Positions 25,453-34,447 of a stretch of 64,000 nt of DNA are shown piece after piece. The notes beneath the pieces were generated by a model, which searched no databases, had not been told where the DNA came from, and saw only the letters and a list, made by a program, of their open reading frames with translations. The DNA is taken from the NCBI GenBank assembly GCA_022360315.1, contig JAKSDA010000502.1, positions 1 through 64,000 on the forward strand, read 5' to 3'. Position 1 is the first letter of the stretch, and every line of letters begins with the position of its first letter. A program made the translations under genes and the position numbers. Source of the DNA: Pseudomonadota bacterium. GTDB lineage: Bacteria > Myxococcota_A > Polyangia > Haliangiales > Haliangiaceae.

Positions 25453-27320
25453 AACTGTCCTCCTGCCCGGTTGCCAGCAGCGGTGGTTTTTTTGTTGACC
25501 AGCTGTCTTTCGAGTGCGGCCAGCTTGACCTCGCCCTTGCCAACTCTAGTGCGCAACGAGGCAGTGACCTCGGCAGCGTGACGCAGCTGCTCACTCACGG
25601 GACGGCCGCTTTCCACCACGGCGGCGGCAATGGAGTACATCATATTGCGGTGAATACCGGCGAGGATGCGCAGCGCGGCAACCCGGACCTCGCGATCGAC
25701 ATCGACTCTGGCCACGACGCCGAGATGGATGCGACGCGCCCGATCGAGCGCGTCCAGAAGCGGTGAGATGCTGCTGTGTTCACCGCTGCGCGCCTCGACC
25801 AGTTCGGCCCCCGAGAGCTCGAAATCCGCGCCTTCCAGCGGCTCGGTCGCCACCATGTGCGCCCTGTCCAGAAACTGTCGGGCAGCTTTCCGCCCGTTCC
25901 CGGCATCGAGCAGTTTGCGGGCCCTGACCAGGGCATGCTCGAGACACTCGGCGACCTCGGGTGGAGCCGGATCGACGCGGAGCGTGGCCATGTGCGGTAC
26001 TGTGGGGTGCTCTATCAGGGCCTGTCCGGCCGACGACTCGGCTCCATCCGCGGCTACTGTGAACGGCTCGGCCGGGCCTTGCCAGGACCGGGCGGCGGCT
26101 GCCGAGCGATCTCTGCGCGCCCGCAACTCGACCAGTTCGTCCTCGACATGGCGGACGCGCTCGGCGATCAGCCCGCCGATGGCCATCTCGGCTACGGTCA
26201 GACCCCGGATGACCGCGATTTCGAGCCCGCGGGCAAATAGTTCGCCCTTGGCCGCAATATCCGCGAGTACTACCTCGGCCGCACCGTGCAAGATGTCGAT
26301 AAGATCGCGCAGACTGTCGTATTCGCCCTCCTGATCAAACCATCCTTTAGCCAGATTTTCGGCGTATGTCCACACATTGATGCCGGTGGTCTGTTCGAGA
26401 TCGCGATAGATGGCTTCGCTCAAATTGCCCGCCACGATCTCCACGGCCTCGTCGGGCGAGAGTACCGCGCATACCGGCGAGTCGCACAGGCCGCGGTTTT
26501 TGGCCGCAGCCAGAAACATGCTCCGGCGACGCCACCAGGCCATGGCCCCACTGGTCCGGATCACCTCGGTATCTTCGGGCTCCTCGGCACGACCGGCGTC
26601 GATGATCAGGGTGGTGACATTGTCTCCGCCACCCCCGCGCAGGGCCAGCTCGATCAGATTTTCGGCTATGTTTTCGGGGCTGTCGTTGCCGCCGAGGAGC
26701 TGTTTGATGGCGTCGGTGGACGCATATCCGGTGAGGCCGTCAGAACAGAGCAGGATCCGGTCGCCGGGCTGAAGCGAAACCTCGACCAGGTCGATCTTGA
26801 CCCTGGGCTTGGACCCCAGGTTGCGCGACAGGACGTTGTTGTACGGGTGGTGTTCCGCTTCGCTGGCGGTGATGATCTTTTTGGCCAGAAGGTCGGCCAC
26901 AACCGTATGGTCCCGGGTCAATAGCTGGATACGGCCGTCGCGCCACAGATACGCCCGGCTGTCCCCGACATTGGCCACAATGGCCTGATTGGGCTCGAAT
27001 ACCATGCACGCCACGACTGTCGTGCCCATGCCGTGGCGATCCTGGCGGCGCTTGGCCTCGCAGTGAACCCGGATATTGGCCGCCTGTATGGCAGCCTCGA
27101 TCAGGTCTCGCGGCTCCATGTCGTTGCTGTGCTCGCGTACGTATGCAGCGATGACGTCGCGTGCCGTGGCCGAGGCAACTTCGCCGGCCATGGCTCCGCC
27201 CATGCCGTCGAGCACCGCAAAGGCACCGTTGCCGGCATCGACCAGCATGGTGTCCTCGTTGTCCTTGCGGACTTTGCCCCGATGGGTCTTGCCGCTGGCG
27301 CTGATCTCGACCCCGCTCAC
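25449..27320 (-). CDS. PP2C-type protein phosphatase fused to a long helical domain
   Basis: 623 residues. Residues 1-~245 are a complete PP2C/Stp1-type metal-dependent Ser/Thr phosphatase: Arg-containing KVRKDNEDTM, metal ligands in FAVLDGMGG, GMGTTVVACM, ANVGDSRAYLW, LCSDGLTGYAS and GGGGDNVTTLII. The remaining ~370 residues are helical with no recognised domain and contain a WWRRRSMFLAAA segment and long amphipathic helices. Bacterial PP2Cs reverse Ser/Thr kinase signalling; a kinase with a zinc ribbon is encoded 4-6 kb away. Four-base overlaps with both flanking genes show tight co-expression. Confidence 0.9.
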   Translation of the reverse strand: MSGVEISASGKTHRGKVRKDNEDTMLVDAGNGAFAVLDGMGGAMAGEVASATARDVIAAYVREHSNDMEPRDLIEAAIQAANIRVHCEAKRRQDRHGMGTTVVACMVFEPNQAIVANVGDSRAYLWRDGRIQLLTRDHTVVADLLAKKIITASEAEHHPYNNVLSRNLGSKPRVKIDLVEVSLQPGDRILLCSDGLTGYASTDAIKQLLGGNDSPENIAENLIELALRGGGGDNVTTLIIDAGRAEEPEDTEVIRTSGAMAWWRRRSMFLAAAKNRGLCDSPVCAVLSPDEAVEIVAGNLSEAIYRDLEQTTGINVWTYAENLAKGWFDQEGEYDSLRDLIDILHGAAEVVLADIAAKGELFARGLEIAVIRGLTVAEMAIGGLIAERVRHVEDELVELRARRDRSAAAARSWQGPAEPFTVAADGAESSAGQALIEHPTVPHMATLRVDPAPPEVAECLEHALVRARKLLDAGNGRKAARQFLDRAHMVATEPLEGADFELSGAELVEARSGEHSSISPLLDALDRARRIHLGVVARVDVDREVRVAALRILAGIHRNMMYSIAAAVVESGRPVSEQLRHAAEVTASLRTRVGKGEVKLAALERQLVNKKTTAAGNRAGGQL

Positions 27321-27766
27321 CTCACGCTCCGCAAAAGCAACTCGCGCTGGGCCACCCGTTCGGCGAGATCCTCGGCGAGAAACGCCACCAGCATGCGCGC
27401 GTTGACAAAATTCATACGCATCACGGCGCGCACGAAGCTCTCCCGGTCAGGCGAGGGATCCAGCCTGGCCCGGGCGACCTGGGCGACAATGTCTCCAATA
27501 GCGACAATGGTGTGGATGAGATTCTCGGCACCGAATCCCTCGGCAACTCGAATGGCCATGTAGCGGCTGGCAAATCGGCGGTATGAGCCGTTCTCTCCGG
27601 TAGCCAGAAAGGCGCGCAGTTTGTCCAGAACGATGTTGAAATGCTCGCGGATCACGAGGTCGGGGATCTTTTCATAGGCCGGGTCGATGCCGCCGCGCAC
27701 CTCGACGAGACGCGTGAGGATATCCGTGCGCAGGTCGTCGAAGATCCTTGTCTGCCTCTCATCCAT
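27317..27766 (-). CDS. Helical protein opening the PP2C operon
   Basis: 149 residues, fully helical in appearance, no membrane segment. The pattern of conserved-looking Arg/Asp/Phe residues (VIREHFNIVLDKLRAFLAT, RRFASRYMAIRVAEGFG, IHTIVAIGDIVAQVARA) is reminiscent of N-terminal helical domains of RsbR/RsbRD-type regulators, but this is a weak resemblance. Its stop overlaps the PP2C start. A regulatory partner of the phosphatase is a reasonable inference from operon position. Confidence 0.65.
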   Translation of the reverse strand: MDERQTRIFDDLRTDILTRLVEVRGGIDPAYEKIPDLVIREHFNIVLDKLRAFLATGENGSYRRFASRYMAIRVAEGFGAENLIHTIVAIGDIVAQVARARLDPSPDRESFVRAVMRMNFVNARMLVAFLAEDLAERVAQRELLLRSVR

Positions 27767-28360
27767 GCGTTGATGGTATCACCGGGGCTGGCTGTCGGGT
27801 TCTGCTGATACGTCGATCGGCTGATCGAATATCCGGCCGCGCGGCCGCTCCGCCCGGTAAGAACTCGGCTTCGCATTGCTTGTCGAGACTTCCGGCCGGT
27901 GGTATGGCCGCGCCCGCCGCGGCTCGGCCCGACCCCCGCTCCGAACAGTCGCCTGAAACCTGCGCCCGATCCTGTCTGGCCCGATTCCCACCTGACCCTG
28001 AAATCCAGCCGCGAGGGCAGCCGCTATCAGGTCCTGACATTGCTTCTGTCCGATCCAACCGCTGCGGTTGCTGCCGGGACCCAGCCGCGCCAGGCCGTCT
28101 TATGAGTTCGTTAATCAACATATTTATCTAATAATATCAAATTGTTACTTCTCGACGACCAGAAAGTGCTGGGCTTTTACAAACGACTATCGCGATATCG
28201 GGACGGCCCTGCTACGTGTCGGTGTCGAAACCCCTTGGCCAGCCAGCCAATACATCCCTATCTTTCGAACAGAAGACAAAACCGATGTGGAATCAGCCCA
28301 GCGACTTACGGGATGGGCTATGTTACATTTTTCGTCACCGACCCTGAAAGGACATCCATC
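27767..28360. other. Divergent region between the PP2C operon and the double-receiver gene
   Basis: About 590 bases. Contains copy 2 of the dispersed repeat, a GC-rich palindromic patch (GGCCGCGCGGCCGC near 27834) and an AT-rich stretch around 28110-28150. The frame of the downstream gene is open back to 28142, but the upstream part is not protein-like. No separate gene is supported. Confidence 0.4.
27868..27899 (-). repeat. Dispersed GC-rich repeat, copy 2 (intergenic)
   Basis: Minus-strand copy of the shared core: AAGCAATGCGAAGC preceded by CCGGCCGGAAGTCTCGAC, where other copies have GGACGTCCCGGC. The only copy found outside a coding frame. Confidence 0.65.
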
Positions 28361-29215
28361 TTGCCGGGGGGGCGCATACTGGTCATCGACCGCGACTTGG
28401 AGGTTCACAAGACACTGGAACGGGCTCTCGACGCAGACGGATATCGAGTCGAGTACACCCGTCACGGCGACCACGCCCTCGAAATCATCTCGGCCTCACC
28501 GCCCGATGCCATTCTCGTCGACCTCATGATGCCGGGTGGCAAGGGACGGCGGTTTCTGTCCGTGCTTCGCGACGATATGGGAATCACCGACATCCCGGTC
28601 CTGGTCATGACGTCGATCCCGGGTATTGACCCGAGCAGGGCAATGGTCATGGGGGCGAGCGATGTGATCGAGAAACCGATCAATCCGGAGGAAGTGCTCA
28701 ACAAGCTGGCTTTGGCTCTATTCCGAGCCCGCGGCGACCAGAGGACTCAGTCCGAGGAGATCGCCCTGTCCCAGTTGCGAGAAATCGAGGCCAACACAGC
28801 GGCACCCGGTACAATGGGGTTTATCCTGGTCGTGGATGATGATCGAACCACCTTGAGACACCTCGACGATCTTTTGACCAGATACGGCTACCGGGTGGTT
28901 TCAACGCCCCGGGCCACAGAGGAGATGATCCGATTGGCCCGGGTGCTCGAACCGCAGGCGATCGTGGTGGATCATCATTTGCCCGGGGTCGACGGGCTCG
29001 CTGCAGTGCGTGAGCTTCGCGCCGAGAGTACGCTCGACCCGGTCCCGATCTTGATACTCGTCGACCATTTCGACAAGTTGAACAGCGGCCGGGCCGAAGT
29101 TGCCGGGCTTGCTGCCGAGGTCATGCTCAAACCACTCAGCGATGAGGAGTTGATCGGGTTTGTGTCCGATCCTCCGCAAACAGCATGGCGCAGCGACAAC
29201 ATGATATATAGGTGA
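28361..29215 (+). CDS. Double-receiver response regulator
   Basis: 284 residues from a TTG at 28361, chosen because AAAGGA sits about 7-9 bases upstream and the receiver fold starts immediately (RILVIDRD). An in-frame ATG at 28313 is the alternative. Two receiver domains in tandem: the first with phosphoacceptor Asp in ILVDLMMPGG and Lys in VIEKPINPEE; the second with FILVVDDDR, Asp in IVVDHHLPGVDG and Lys in MLKPLSDEE. No output domain, so it probably acts through protein contacts or as a phosphate sink. The stop nearly touches the aminopeptidase start, and it is divergent from the PP2C operon. Confidence 0.85.
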   Translation: MPGGRILVIDRDLEVHKTLERALDADGYRVEYTRHGDHALEIISASPPDAILVDLMMPGGKGRRFLSVLRDDMGITDIPVLVMTSIPGIDPSRAMVMGASDVIEKPINPEEVLNKLALALFRARGDQRTQSEEIALSQLREIEANTAAPGTMGFILVVDDDRTTLRHLDDLLTRYGYRVVSTPRATEEMIRLARVLEPQAIVVDHHLPGVDGLAAVRELRAESTLDPVPILILVDHFDKLNSGRAEVAGLAAEVMLKPLSDEELIGFVSDPPQTAWRSDNMIYR

Positions 29216-29217
29216 TC

Positions 29218-30630
29218 ATGACCGCCCCATCCGATGTGGGAATCGAACCAGCTGAGCAGCCGCCGGATGCCCAGACCGGGTCGAGCCGTTCCGTCCAGCC
29301 GAGCCTCGGTGAGGCCGTATACGCGGCGCGTCGCGAGGCATATATGAAGACCATCGGATCCCGCGCGGTCGCCGTGATCCATTCACCGCCCCAGTCGGTG
29401 CGCAACGGCGATGTGCTGTTTCCGTTTCGGCAGTCGTCGGACCTGCACTATCTGACGGGATTTTCCGAGCCGGAAACGACTCTGGTTCTGCGGCCGGGCG
29501 CGGAGAAAGCGCGGATCGTCATGTTTGTCAGACCGCGAGATTCCAAGCGCGAAACCTGGGACGGTCGCCGTGCCGGCGTCGAAGGGGCCAAGGAACGGTA
29601 CGGCGCCGACCAAGCGTACCCGGTTGCCGAACTCGACAAGCGGTTGCCCGAACTCCTGGCCAACATCGACGAGCTGTATTACAGCCTGGGCCTGAACCCG
29701 GCGTTCGACCAGACGGTCGCCGCGATCATCGCCAAACTGCGACTGTCCGAAAAAAAGGGCCGCAGGCCGCCGCGCGCGGTGGTGGACCCGCGGCTGGTGC
29801 TGCACGAGATGCGCTTGCGCAAAGCGCCCGACGAGTTGACCCTCATGGGCCGGGCTGTCGAAATCTCGATCGAGGCCCACATTGCCGCGATGAGACAGGC
29901 CCGGCCCGGAATGACCGAGTACGAGCTCGAGGCGCTGATCAACTTTATATTTCGCAAAAACGGCGCCACCGGTCCCGGGTACAGCACGATTGTCGGTGCG
30001 GGCGACAATGGAACGATCCTGCACTACACCGAAAATAGCTGCACCCTCGGCGAAAACGAGCTCGTGCTCATCGATGCGGGTTGCGAGTACCAGTCCTATA
30101 CGGCCGATATCACGCGAACGTTCCCGGCCAGTGGACGCTTCTCCGAAGCCCAGCGCCGGGTCTACGAAATCGTCCTGGAGACCCAAAAATCGGCGATCGA
30201 GATGACCCGGCCCGGAATTACCATCGACGACATTCACAAACACTGTGTCGAAAACCTCACCGCCGGAATGATCGCGCTCGGCCTGCTCGAAGGCTCGGTC
30301 GAGGAACGCATCGAAGACAAGACCTATAAACGCTTCTACATGCACCGCACCTCCCACTGGCTGGGTATGGACGTACACGATGTGGGCGCCTATACCAACG
30401 ACGGCACGCCGCGACCGCTCGAATCCGGCATGATCATCACGATCGAGCCCGGACTCTACGTCGCCGCCGATGCCAAAAACGTCCCCGCCGAGTTTCGCGG
30501 AATCGGTATCCGCATCGAAGACGACATCCTGGTCACCGACGCCGGCCACGACAATCTCACTGCCGGGGCTCCAAAGGAAATTAGCGATATCGAGACGACC
30601 TGTGCCTCGTCCCAGTTCGATGTCTTGTGA
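29218..30630 (+). CDS. pepP: Xaa-Pro aminopeptidase (M24 family)
   Basis: 470 residues from ATG 29218; a GTG six bases earlier overlaps the receiver gene stop and is possible. Removes N-terminal residues preceding proline, cytoplasmic. The N-terminal domain has the PepP pattern (DVLFPFRQSSDLHYLTGF, FVRPRDSKRETWDGRR) and the pita-bread domain carries all metal ligands: Asp in LIDAGCEY, Asp in TADITRTFP, His in MHRTSHWLGMDVHD, Glu in ITIEPGLY and Glu in IGIRIEDDI. Length is close to E. coli PepP. The N-terminus has about 30 extra residues rich in Pro, Gln and Ser. Confidence 0.93.
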   Translation: MTAPSDVGIEPAEQPPDAQTGSSRSVQPSLGEAVYAARREAYMKTIGSRAVAVIHSPPQSVRNGDVLFPFRQSSDLHYLTGFSEPETTLVLRPGAEKARIVMFVRPRDSKRETWDGRRAGVEGAKERYGADQAYPVAELDKRLPELLANIDELYYSLGLNPAFDQTVAAIIAKLRLSEKKGRRPPRAVVDPRLVLHEMRLRKAPDELTLMGRAVEISIEAHIAAMRQARPGMTEYELEALINFIFRKNGATGPGYSTIVGAGDNGTILHYTENSCTLGENELVLIDAGCEYQSYTADITRTFPASGRFSEAQRRVYEIVLETQKSAIEMTRPGITIDDIHKHCVENLTAGMIALGLLEGSVEERIEDKTYKRFYMHRTSHWLGMDVHDVGAYTNDGTPRPLESGMIITIEPGLYVAADAKNVPAEFRGIGIRIEDDILVTDAGHDNLTAGAPKEISDIETTCASSQFDVL

Positions 30631-31086
30631 GTAGCGCATCAGCTAGCACGGGCCCGTGCCCAAACGCGGAGTCCAGGGCAAAAGGGGTTGTCGAATCTAC
30701 CGCCCGTTGGCCGTAGCTCACCACTGACATCCGATACCTCGTATCTGCCGGGAGCCTCGGCAATATGCTGCCCCCGCAGCGGCACCCCGCATGCTGCAGT
30801 ACGCTCGCCGCGTGTGGCTCCGGTCGTCCGCAGCCCGGCGACCTGGGGTATGGGTCCCCGCATATGCCCACTCAGTCCCACCTTGCAATCATTCTTCATG
30901 CGATATTGTGGTAATCTATTTCACTCTTTATTTTGGAGTTCTATTTTTAGGTTATTAAGAGATTGTTTTTTTTTTTTTTTTTTTGTAGTTGTCAATGTAG
31001 CTGAGTAGACTGCTCTGCGGGTTGCCAATTGGCACGTATCGTGGATTCGAGGAGAGGGTCGCTCACCGAATCCGCGGGAGCTAACC
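30631..31086. other. Intergenic region with a 19-base T tract
   Basis: About 450 bases with no supported gene. The first half is GC-rich, the second (30900-31010) AT-rich with an uninterrupted run of 19 T at 30966-30984. No GC-rich stem precedes the run, so it is not a standard terminator of pepP. It may be part of the promoter region of the small open frame at 31087, or a homopolymer prone to sequencing error. Confidence 0.4.
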
Positions 31087-31323
31087 ATGACTGAAGGCAT
31101 CGCCATCATAGCTAGTGACCAGACGGCGCAGCGCTCGGTGTTGATGCTATTGAATCGGCCCATATCGGTAGAGTTCGCCGCAGACGATCCCCCCCCTACG
31201 TCTAGCGGCGACTCTCCGGTGGATTTTGGCGTCCCGGACAACCTGATAATGCACCTCAGTCCCTCTACCGACTTGGTGAGTGGTTCGACAATCGGTTTTG
31301 GTCGTTGTCGATATCACACATAA
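31087..31323 (+). CDS. Small hypothetical protein
   Basis: 78 residues, not recognised. Supported by a GGGAG ribosome-binding site about seven bases before the ATG and by an intrinsic terminator some 40 bases after the stop, which fits a short monocistronic transcript. The sequence (IAIIASDQTAQRSVLMLLNRP) starts like a soluble domain but the second half is low in features. It could also be a non-coding RNA gene ending at the terminator. Confidence 0.4.
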   Translation: MTEGIAIIASDQTAQRSVLMLLNRPISVEFAADDPPPTSSGDSPVDFGVPDNLIMHLSPSTDLVSGSTIGFGRCRYHT

Positions 31324-31362
31324 AACACTCCTCCTCCTCCTCTAAGGTTGTCCGAGTCCTAG

Positions 31363-31392
31363 CGGCGCGCCTCACGGCGCGCCGTTTTTTTT
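31363..31392 (+). terminator. Intrinsic terminator
   Basis: Perfect nine-base stem CGGCGCGCC / GGCGCGCCG with a TCAC loop, followed at once by eight T. Clear Rho-independent terminator on the plus strand, ending the short unit at 31087 (or a small RNA) before yhbY. Confidence 0.92.
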
Positions 31393-31575
31393 GTTCGAGC
31401 GAGCGGGTCATTTGAACCGGCCACGATATTGATAGTTTCATTCACTTATCAGCCGTGCTCGAAATACCGATCCTGCAAAGAAAATCAATTTTTTCAACAG
31501 TTCCAGCGGTTGATCAAAATCGCCGCTGCCATCGTGAAGGCGCACGGGTGAACCGGGTGAGATACACTTCTGGCC

Positions 31576-31869
31576 ATGAGTCTTACCGGGAAACAGCGGC
31601 GATTTTTGCGCGCCAAAGGGCACCATTTACCGGCTGTCTTGCAGATCGGCAAAGAGGGCCTGTCGCCGTCATTGATCGAGGCTCTCGATCGCGCCCTTCT
31701 GGATCACGAGCTGGTCAAGATTCGAGTCGGGCAAAACGCGTTGGTCGACCGAAAATCGGCCGCTTCCGAGCTCGCTCGCGCAACCTCCAGTGAAGTCGCT
31801 CAGGTACTCGGCAAGACTTTGCTCCTCTACCGCGCTCACCCCGAACAGCCGGTCATCGAGCTGCCCTGA
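31576..31869 (+). CDS. yhbY: YhbY-type CRS1-YhbY RNA-binding protein
   Basis: 97 residues, the usual length of the single-domain family. Typical pattern: LTGKQRRFLRAKGHHLPAVL, the GxxG-bearing IGKEGLSPSLIEALDRAL and HELVKIRVGQN, ending VLGKTLLLYRAHP. YhbY associates with pre-50S ribosomal particles and aids ribosome assembly. Stands as a single gene, convergent with the kinase gene. Confidence 0.95.
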   Translation: MSLTGKQRRFLRAKGHHLPAVLQIGKEGLSPSLIEALDRALLDHELVKIRVGQNALVDRKSAASELARATSSEVAQVLGKTLLLYRAHPEQPVIELP

Positions 31870-31914
31870 GCACCGCGACTCACCGACGTGCGAGTCGCGG
31901 TACTGCGTTATCTC

Positions 31915-33171
31915 CTACCACTCTTCGTCGTCCAGAGCAGCGTCGACGGCGTCGGCGACTCGCTTTTCCTCGTCGGCGGTGAGCGGTGGGGGAAGGAAGA
32001 TCTCCTCGACAGCTCCGCCCAGGGCAAGCGCTCTTGCCTCGTCCAGGGTCATACTGGTGCTATCGCTGTGCAGCCATTCATCGAGTTCCTCGGTGAGGCG
32101 ACCGCGCCGTGCCTCGGGTCCGACCGAGACCGCACCGGGGATCGACTCGGCGTTGCGCCGATAGGCAACACGGCCGTAACAATGCTGAAGCTCATTGCGA
32201 AATTCGTCCATCGTCTGATGGCGCTCAGCTGGATTTTTGGCCAGAGCCTTGAGCACCAGATGATCGCATCCCTCGGTGATCTCGTGATGAGGAGCGATGT
32301 CACGGGGGGACGGTGGCGGCTGATGGATGTGCATGGCCAGCACCTCATTGGCCTCTTCTGCCTCGAATGGCGGCCGACCGGTCAGCATATCAAACAGGAT
32401 CACACCGATGGAGTAGATGTCCGAGCGATGGTCGACGTCCTCGCCGCGAGCCGCTTCTGGAGACATGTATTCCGGAGTGCCAAAGACCGCACCCTCCAGG
32501 GTTTCCGGCCCTGTGTCTTCGGGGAACATCGCCTTGGCAATGCCGAAGTCGAGCACTTTGACGAAATCGTACTCGTCCTCCCGCTCGGTAATGTACGTAT
32601 CCGGTTCGTCGGGTAGACTGCGAATGACGTCACGTCGGCCTGGTTTGCGGATGAGCATGATGTTCTCCGGCTTGAGATCCCGGTGGACGATACGCTTTTC
32701 GTGTGCCGCAGCCAGAGCTAGGCAGATCTGATTGGTGATGTTGAGCGAGCGGTGCAGTTCGATGTAGCCGTCCTTCTCGATACGATCTTCCAGGCTCGTC
32801 CCTTCCAGGTATTCCATGACGAAGTACACGCCGCCGTCGGGCATGGGGCCAAAGTCCGTGACGTCGACGATGTTGGGGTGCTGAATGGACGAGGCTGCGC
32901 GGGCCTCGCGCAGAAAGCGTTCGCTCGCCTCTTTGTACATGGCGAACTGGGCGTGCAATACCTTGATCGCCACTCTCTTGCGGATGTAAATGTGCTCGCC
33001 GCTGTACACCGTGCCCATTCCACCCCGGCCGATGATATCCTGTAAGCGGTAGTTCCCCACGGTCGCGCCTCTGCGAGATATATCGATCTCTTCCACCAAC
33101 ACAGCACTGTCGTTGGGGCAATAACGCTCAGAGGTCGGGAACCACTCGCGGCAGCGAGGGCACACGCGCAT
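31915..33171 (-). CDS. Ser/Thr protein kinase with N-terminal zinc-ribbon-like motif
   Basis: 418 residues from the ATG at 33171, which begins directly with a cysteine motif (CPRC at 4-7 and C18, followed by PND), a frequent start of Myxococcota Hanks-type kinases. The kinase domain is complete: glycine loop GRGGMGTVY, Lys in VAIKVLH, catalytic HRDLKPEN, a ~25-residue insertion before DFG in VLDFGIAKAM, activation end GTPEYMSPEAARG and DHRSDIYSIGVILFDML. There is no transmembrane helix or extracellular sensor, so it is cytosolic; the last ~110 residues are acidic and of unknown role. Possible partner of the PP2C phosphatase (inference). Confidence 0.93.
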   Translation of the reverse strand: MRVCPRCREWFPTSERYCPNDSAVLVEEIDISRRGATVGNYRLQDIIGRGGMGTVYSGEHIYIRKRVAIKVLHAQFAMYKEASERFLREARAASSIQHPNIVDVTDFGPMPDGGVYFVMEYLEGTSLEDRIEKDGYIELHRSLNITNQICLALAAAHEKRIVHRDLKPENIMLIRKPGRRDVIRSLPDEPDTYITEREDEYDFVKVLDFGIAKAMFPEDTGPETLEGAVFGTPEYMSPEAARGEDVDHRSDIYSIGVILFDMLTGRPPFEAEEANEVLAMHIHQPPPSPRDIAPHHEITEGCDHLVLKALAKNPAERHQTMDEFRNELQHCYGRVAYRRNAESIPGAVSVGPEARRGRLTEELDEWLHSDSTSMTLDEARALALGGAVEEIFLPPPLTADEEKRVADAVDAALDDEEW

Positions 33172-33445
33172 AGTGGCGAAGCCTATCACGCCAGCTCGCG
33201 CTCCGCGACCCTGTACACGCCCCGCGCACAGCGCCTCCGCGCGCCACCACCGCACCTCTGTGGGCCACTATGCATCATGGACCACTCTGTGGACCACTTG
33301 TCAACCTGTGAACTATACAGCCTCACCTGGCCCGGACTAGCCACAGATCCGCGGCGCGATATCGCATTGTCTGCTCACCTACTCCCGGTACACTGCGCGG
33401 CGCTGCTCGCATCTGCCCATGCATGGCCGATGTGAGACTGTATAC

Positions 33446-34390
33446 TCAGAATCGCGCCTGGCCGAACAAGAGCAACGAGCGATCGTCGTAGAACTTCTTC
33501 TCGGTCCCGTCCATCCCCATCATCTCTGCGTCGTCCACCTTGATGTCGCTGAAGGTGAACTCGGCACCGATATCGAACTGATTGTTTGGGCTGAACTGGA
33601 TGGCAGCCGTGGCAGGAACGACGACCACGTCGGTGTCGAACTCCACGATCGTCACTTCTGCACGCAGGATCGCGGCCGCATTGGGCACGATCTGAAAAAC
33701 CATTCCCACCCCGATGGTGAGGTCGGGGCTACCGCCAGTAGTATGGACGGTCAAGATCTTGTCGAGAGCAATGATGGCGATTTTTTCGTTGAATCTGTAG
33801 CGAAAGGGCACCCCGCCGATCAGATCGAAACCGACATCGACATCGGTTCCGGTCTCACCCTGGGCAACCGTGTCATCGATGGTGAGCTGGCCGAGCAGTC
33901 GGACATTGACCGTTTCGAAATACAACCCGGCTTCAACGCCCATAAAGATCTCGTGCAGCCGGGTTACCGTGACATCGCCGCGGGTAAGGAGAAGATTGGC
34001 CCCGCCCTGCAGCTCTACGTTGTCCTGCACGCCGTACCGGGCGTCGAGTTTGAACCGCCAGACGTCGAACGCAGTTTGATCGCCGACGTCGATATCAAAC
34101 CCGGCGCGGGCCTCGAACATGCCACCGATGACCAGCAGGGTCCGCTCGAGCTCGCTGACGGGATAGGTCGTTTTGGTGAACATCCCACCAGCTGTCACAG
34201 CCGGTTGCGGCTCGTCATCTTCCTCTTCCTCGTCGCCATCATCGTCGTCGTCGTCGTCATCGTCGTCCCAATCGTCATCGTCGTCGTCATCGGCCGTGGC
34301 GACCGGGATGTTAACAGGCGCGGCGACCAGGGCTGGGGCCACGGCGAGCACCAGGCCAAGCCGGAAAAGCAGAGAAAATCTCGCAAGCAT
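33446..34390 (-). CDS. Exported barrel-like protein with poly-aspartate segment
   Basis: 314 residues; GGAGG six bases before the ATG. Signal peptide (LLFRLGLVLAVAPALVAAP), then a remarkable acidic stretch at about residues 34-62, nearly all Asp and Glu, encoded by GAC/GAT repeats. The rest alternates hydrophobic and polar residues as in a transmembrane beta-barrel (VELQGGANLLLTRGDVTV, AGLYFETVNVRLLGQLTI, IGVGMVFQIVPNAAAI) and ends in Phe, as outer-membrane proteins do. Likely an outer-membrane or periplasmic cation-binding protein; function not known. Confidence 0.7.
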   Translation of the reverse strand: MLARFSLLFRLGLVLAVAPALVAAPVNIPVATADDDDDDDWDDDDDDDDDDGDEEEEDDEPQPAVTAGGMFTKTTYPVSELERTLLVIGGMFEARAGFDIDVGDQTAFDVWRFKLDARYGVQDNVELQGGANLLLTRGDVTVTRLHEIFMGVEAGLYFETVNVRLLGQLTIDDTVAQGETGTDVDVGFDLIGGVPFRYRFNEKIAIIALDKILTVHTTGGSPDLTIGVGMVFQIVPNAAAILRAEVTIVEFDTDVVVVPATAAIQFSPNNQFDIGAEFTFSDIKVDDAEMMGMDGTEKKFYDDRSLLLFGQARF

Positions 34391-34447
34391 CCAGACCTCC
34401 GTGGGGCAATGTAGCCTCCTCGACGCGACACGCGCAACCGCCTCCTG

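Noticed and set aside
29383..30639. Minus-strand 418-codon open frame
   Set aside because: Exactly antisense to pepP, whose catalytic motifs are complete; typical shadow frame in GC-rich DNA.
30966..30984. T tract as intrinsic terminator of pepP
   Set aside because: Over 330 bases after the stop and not preceded by a GC-rich stem.
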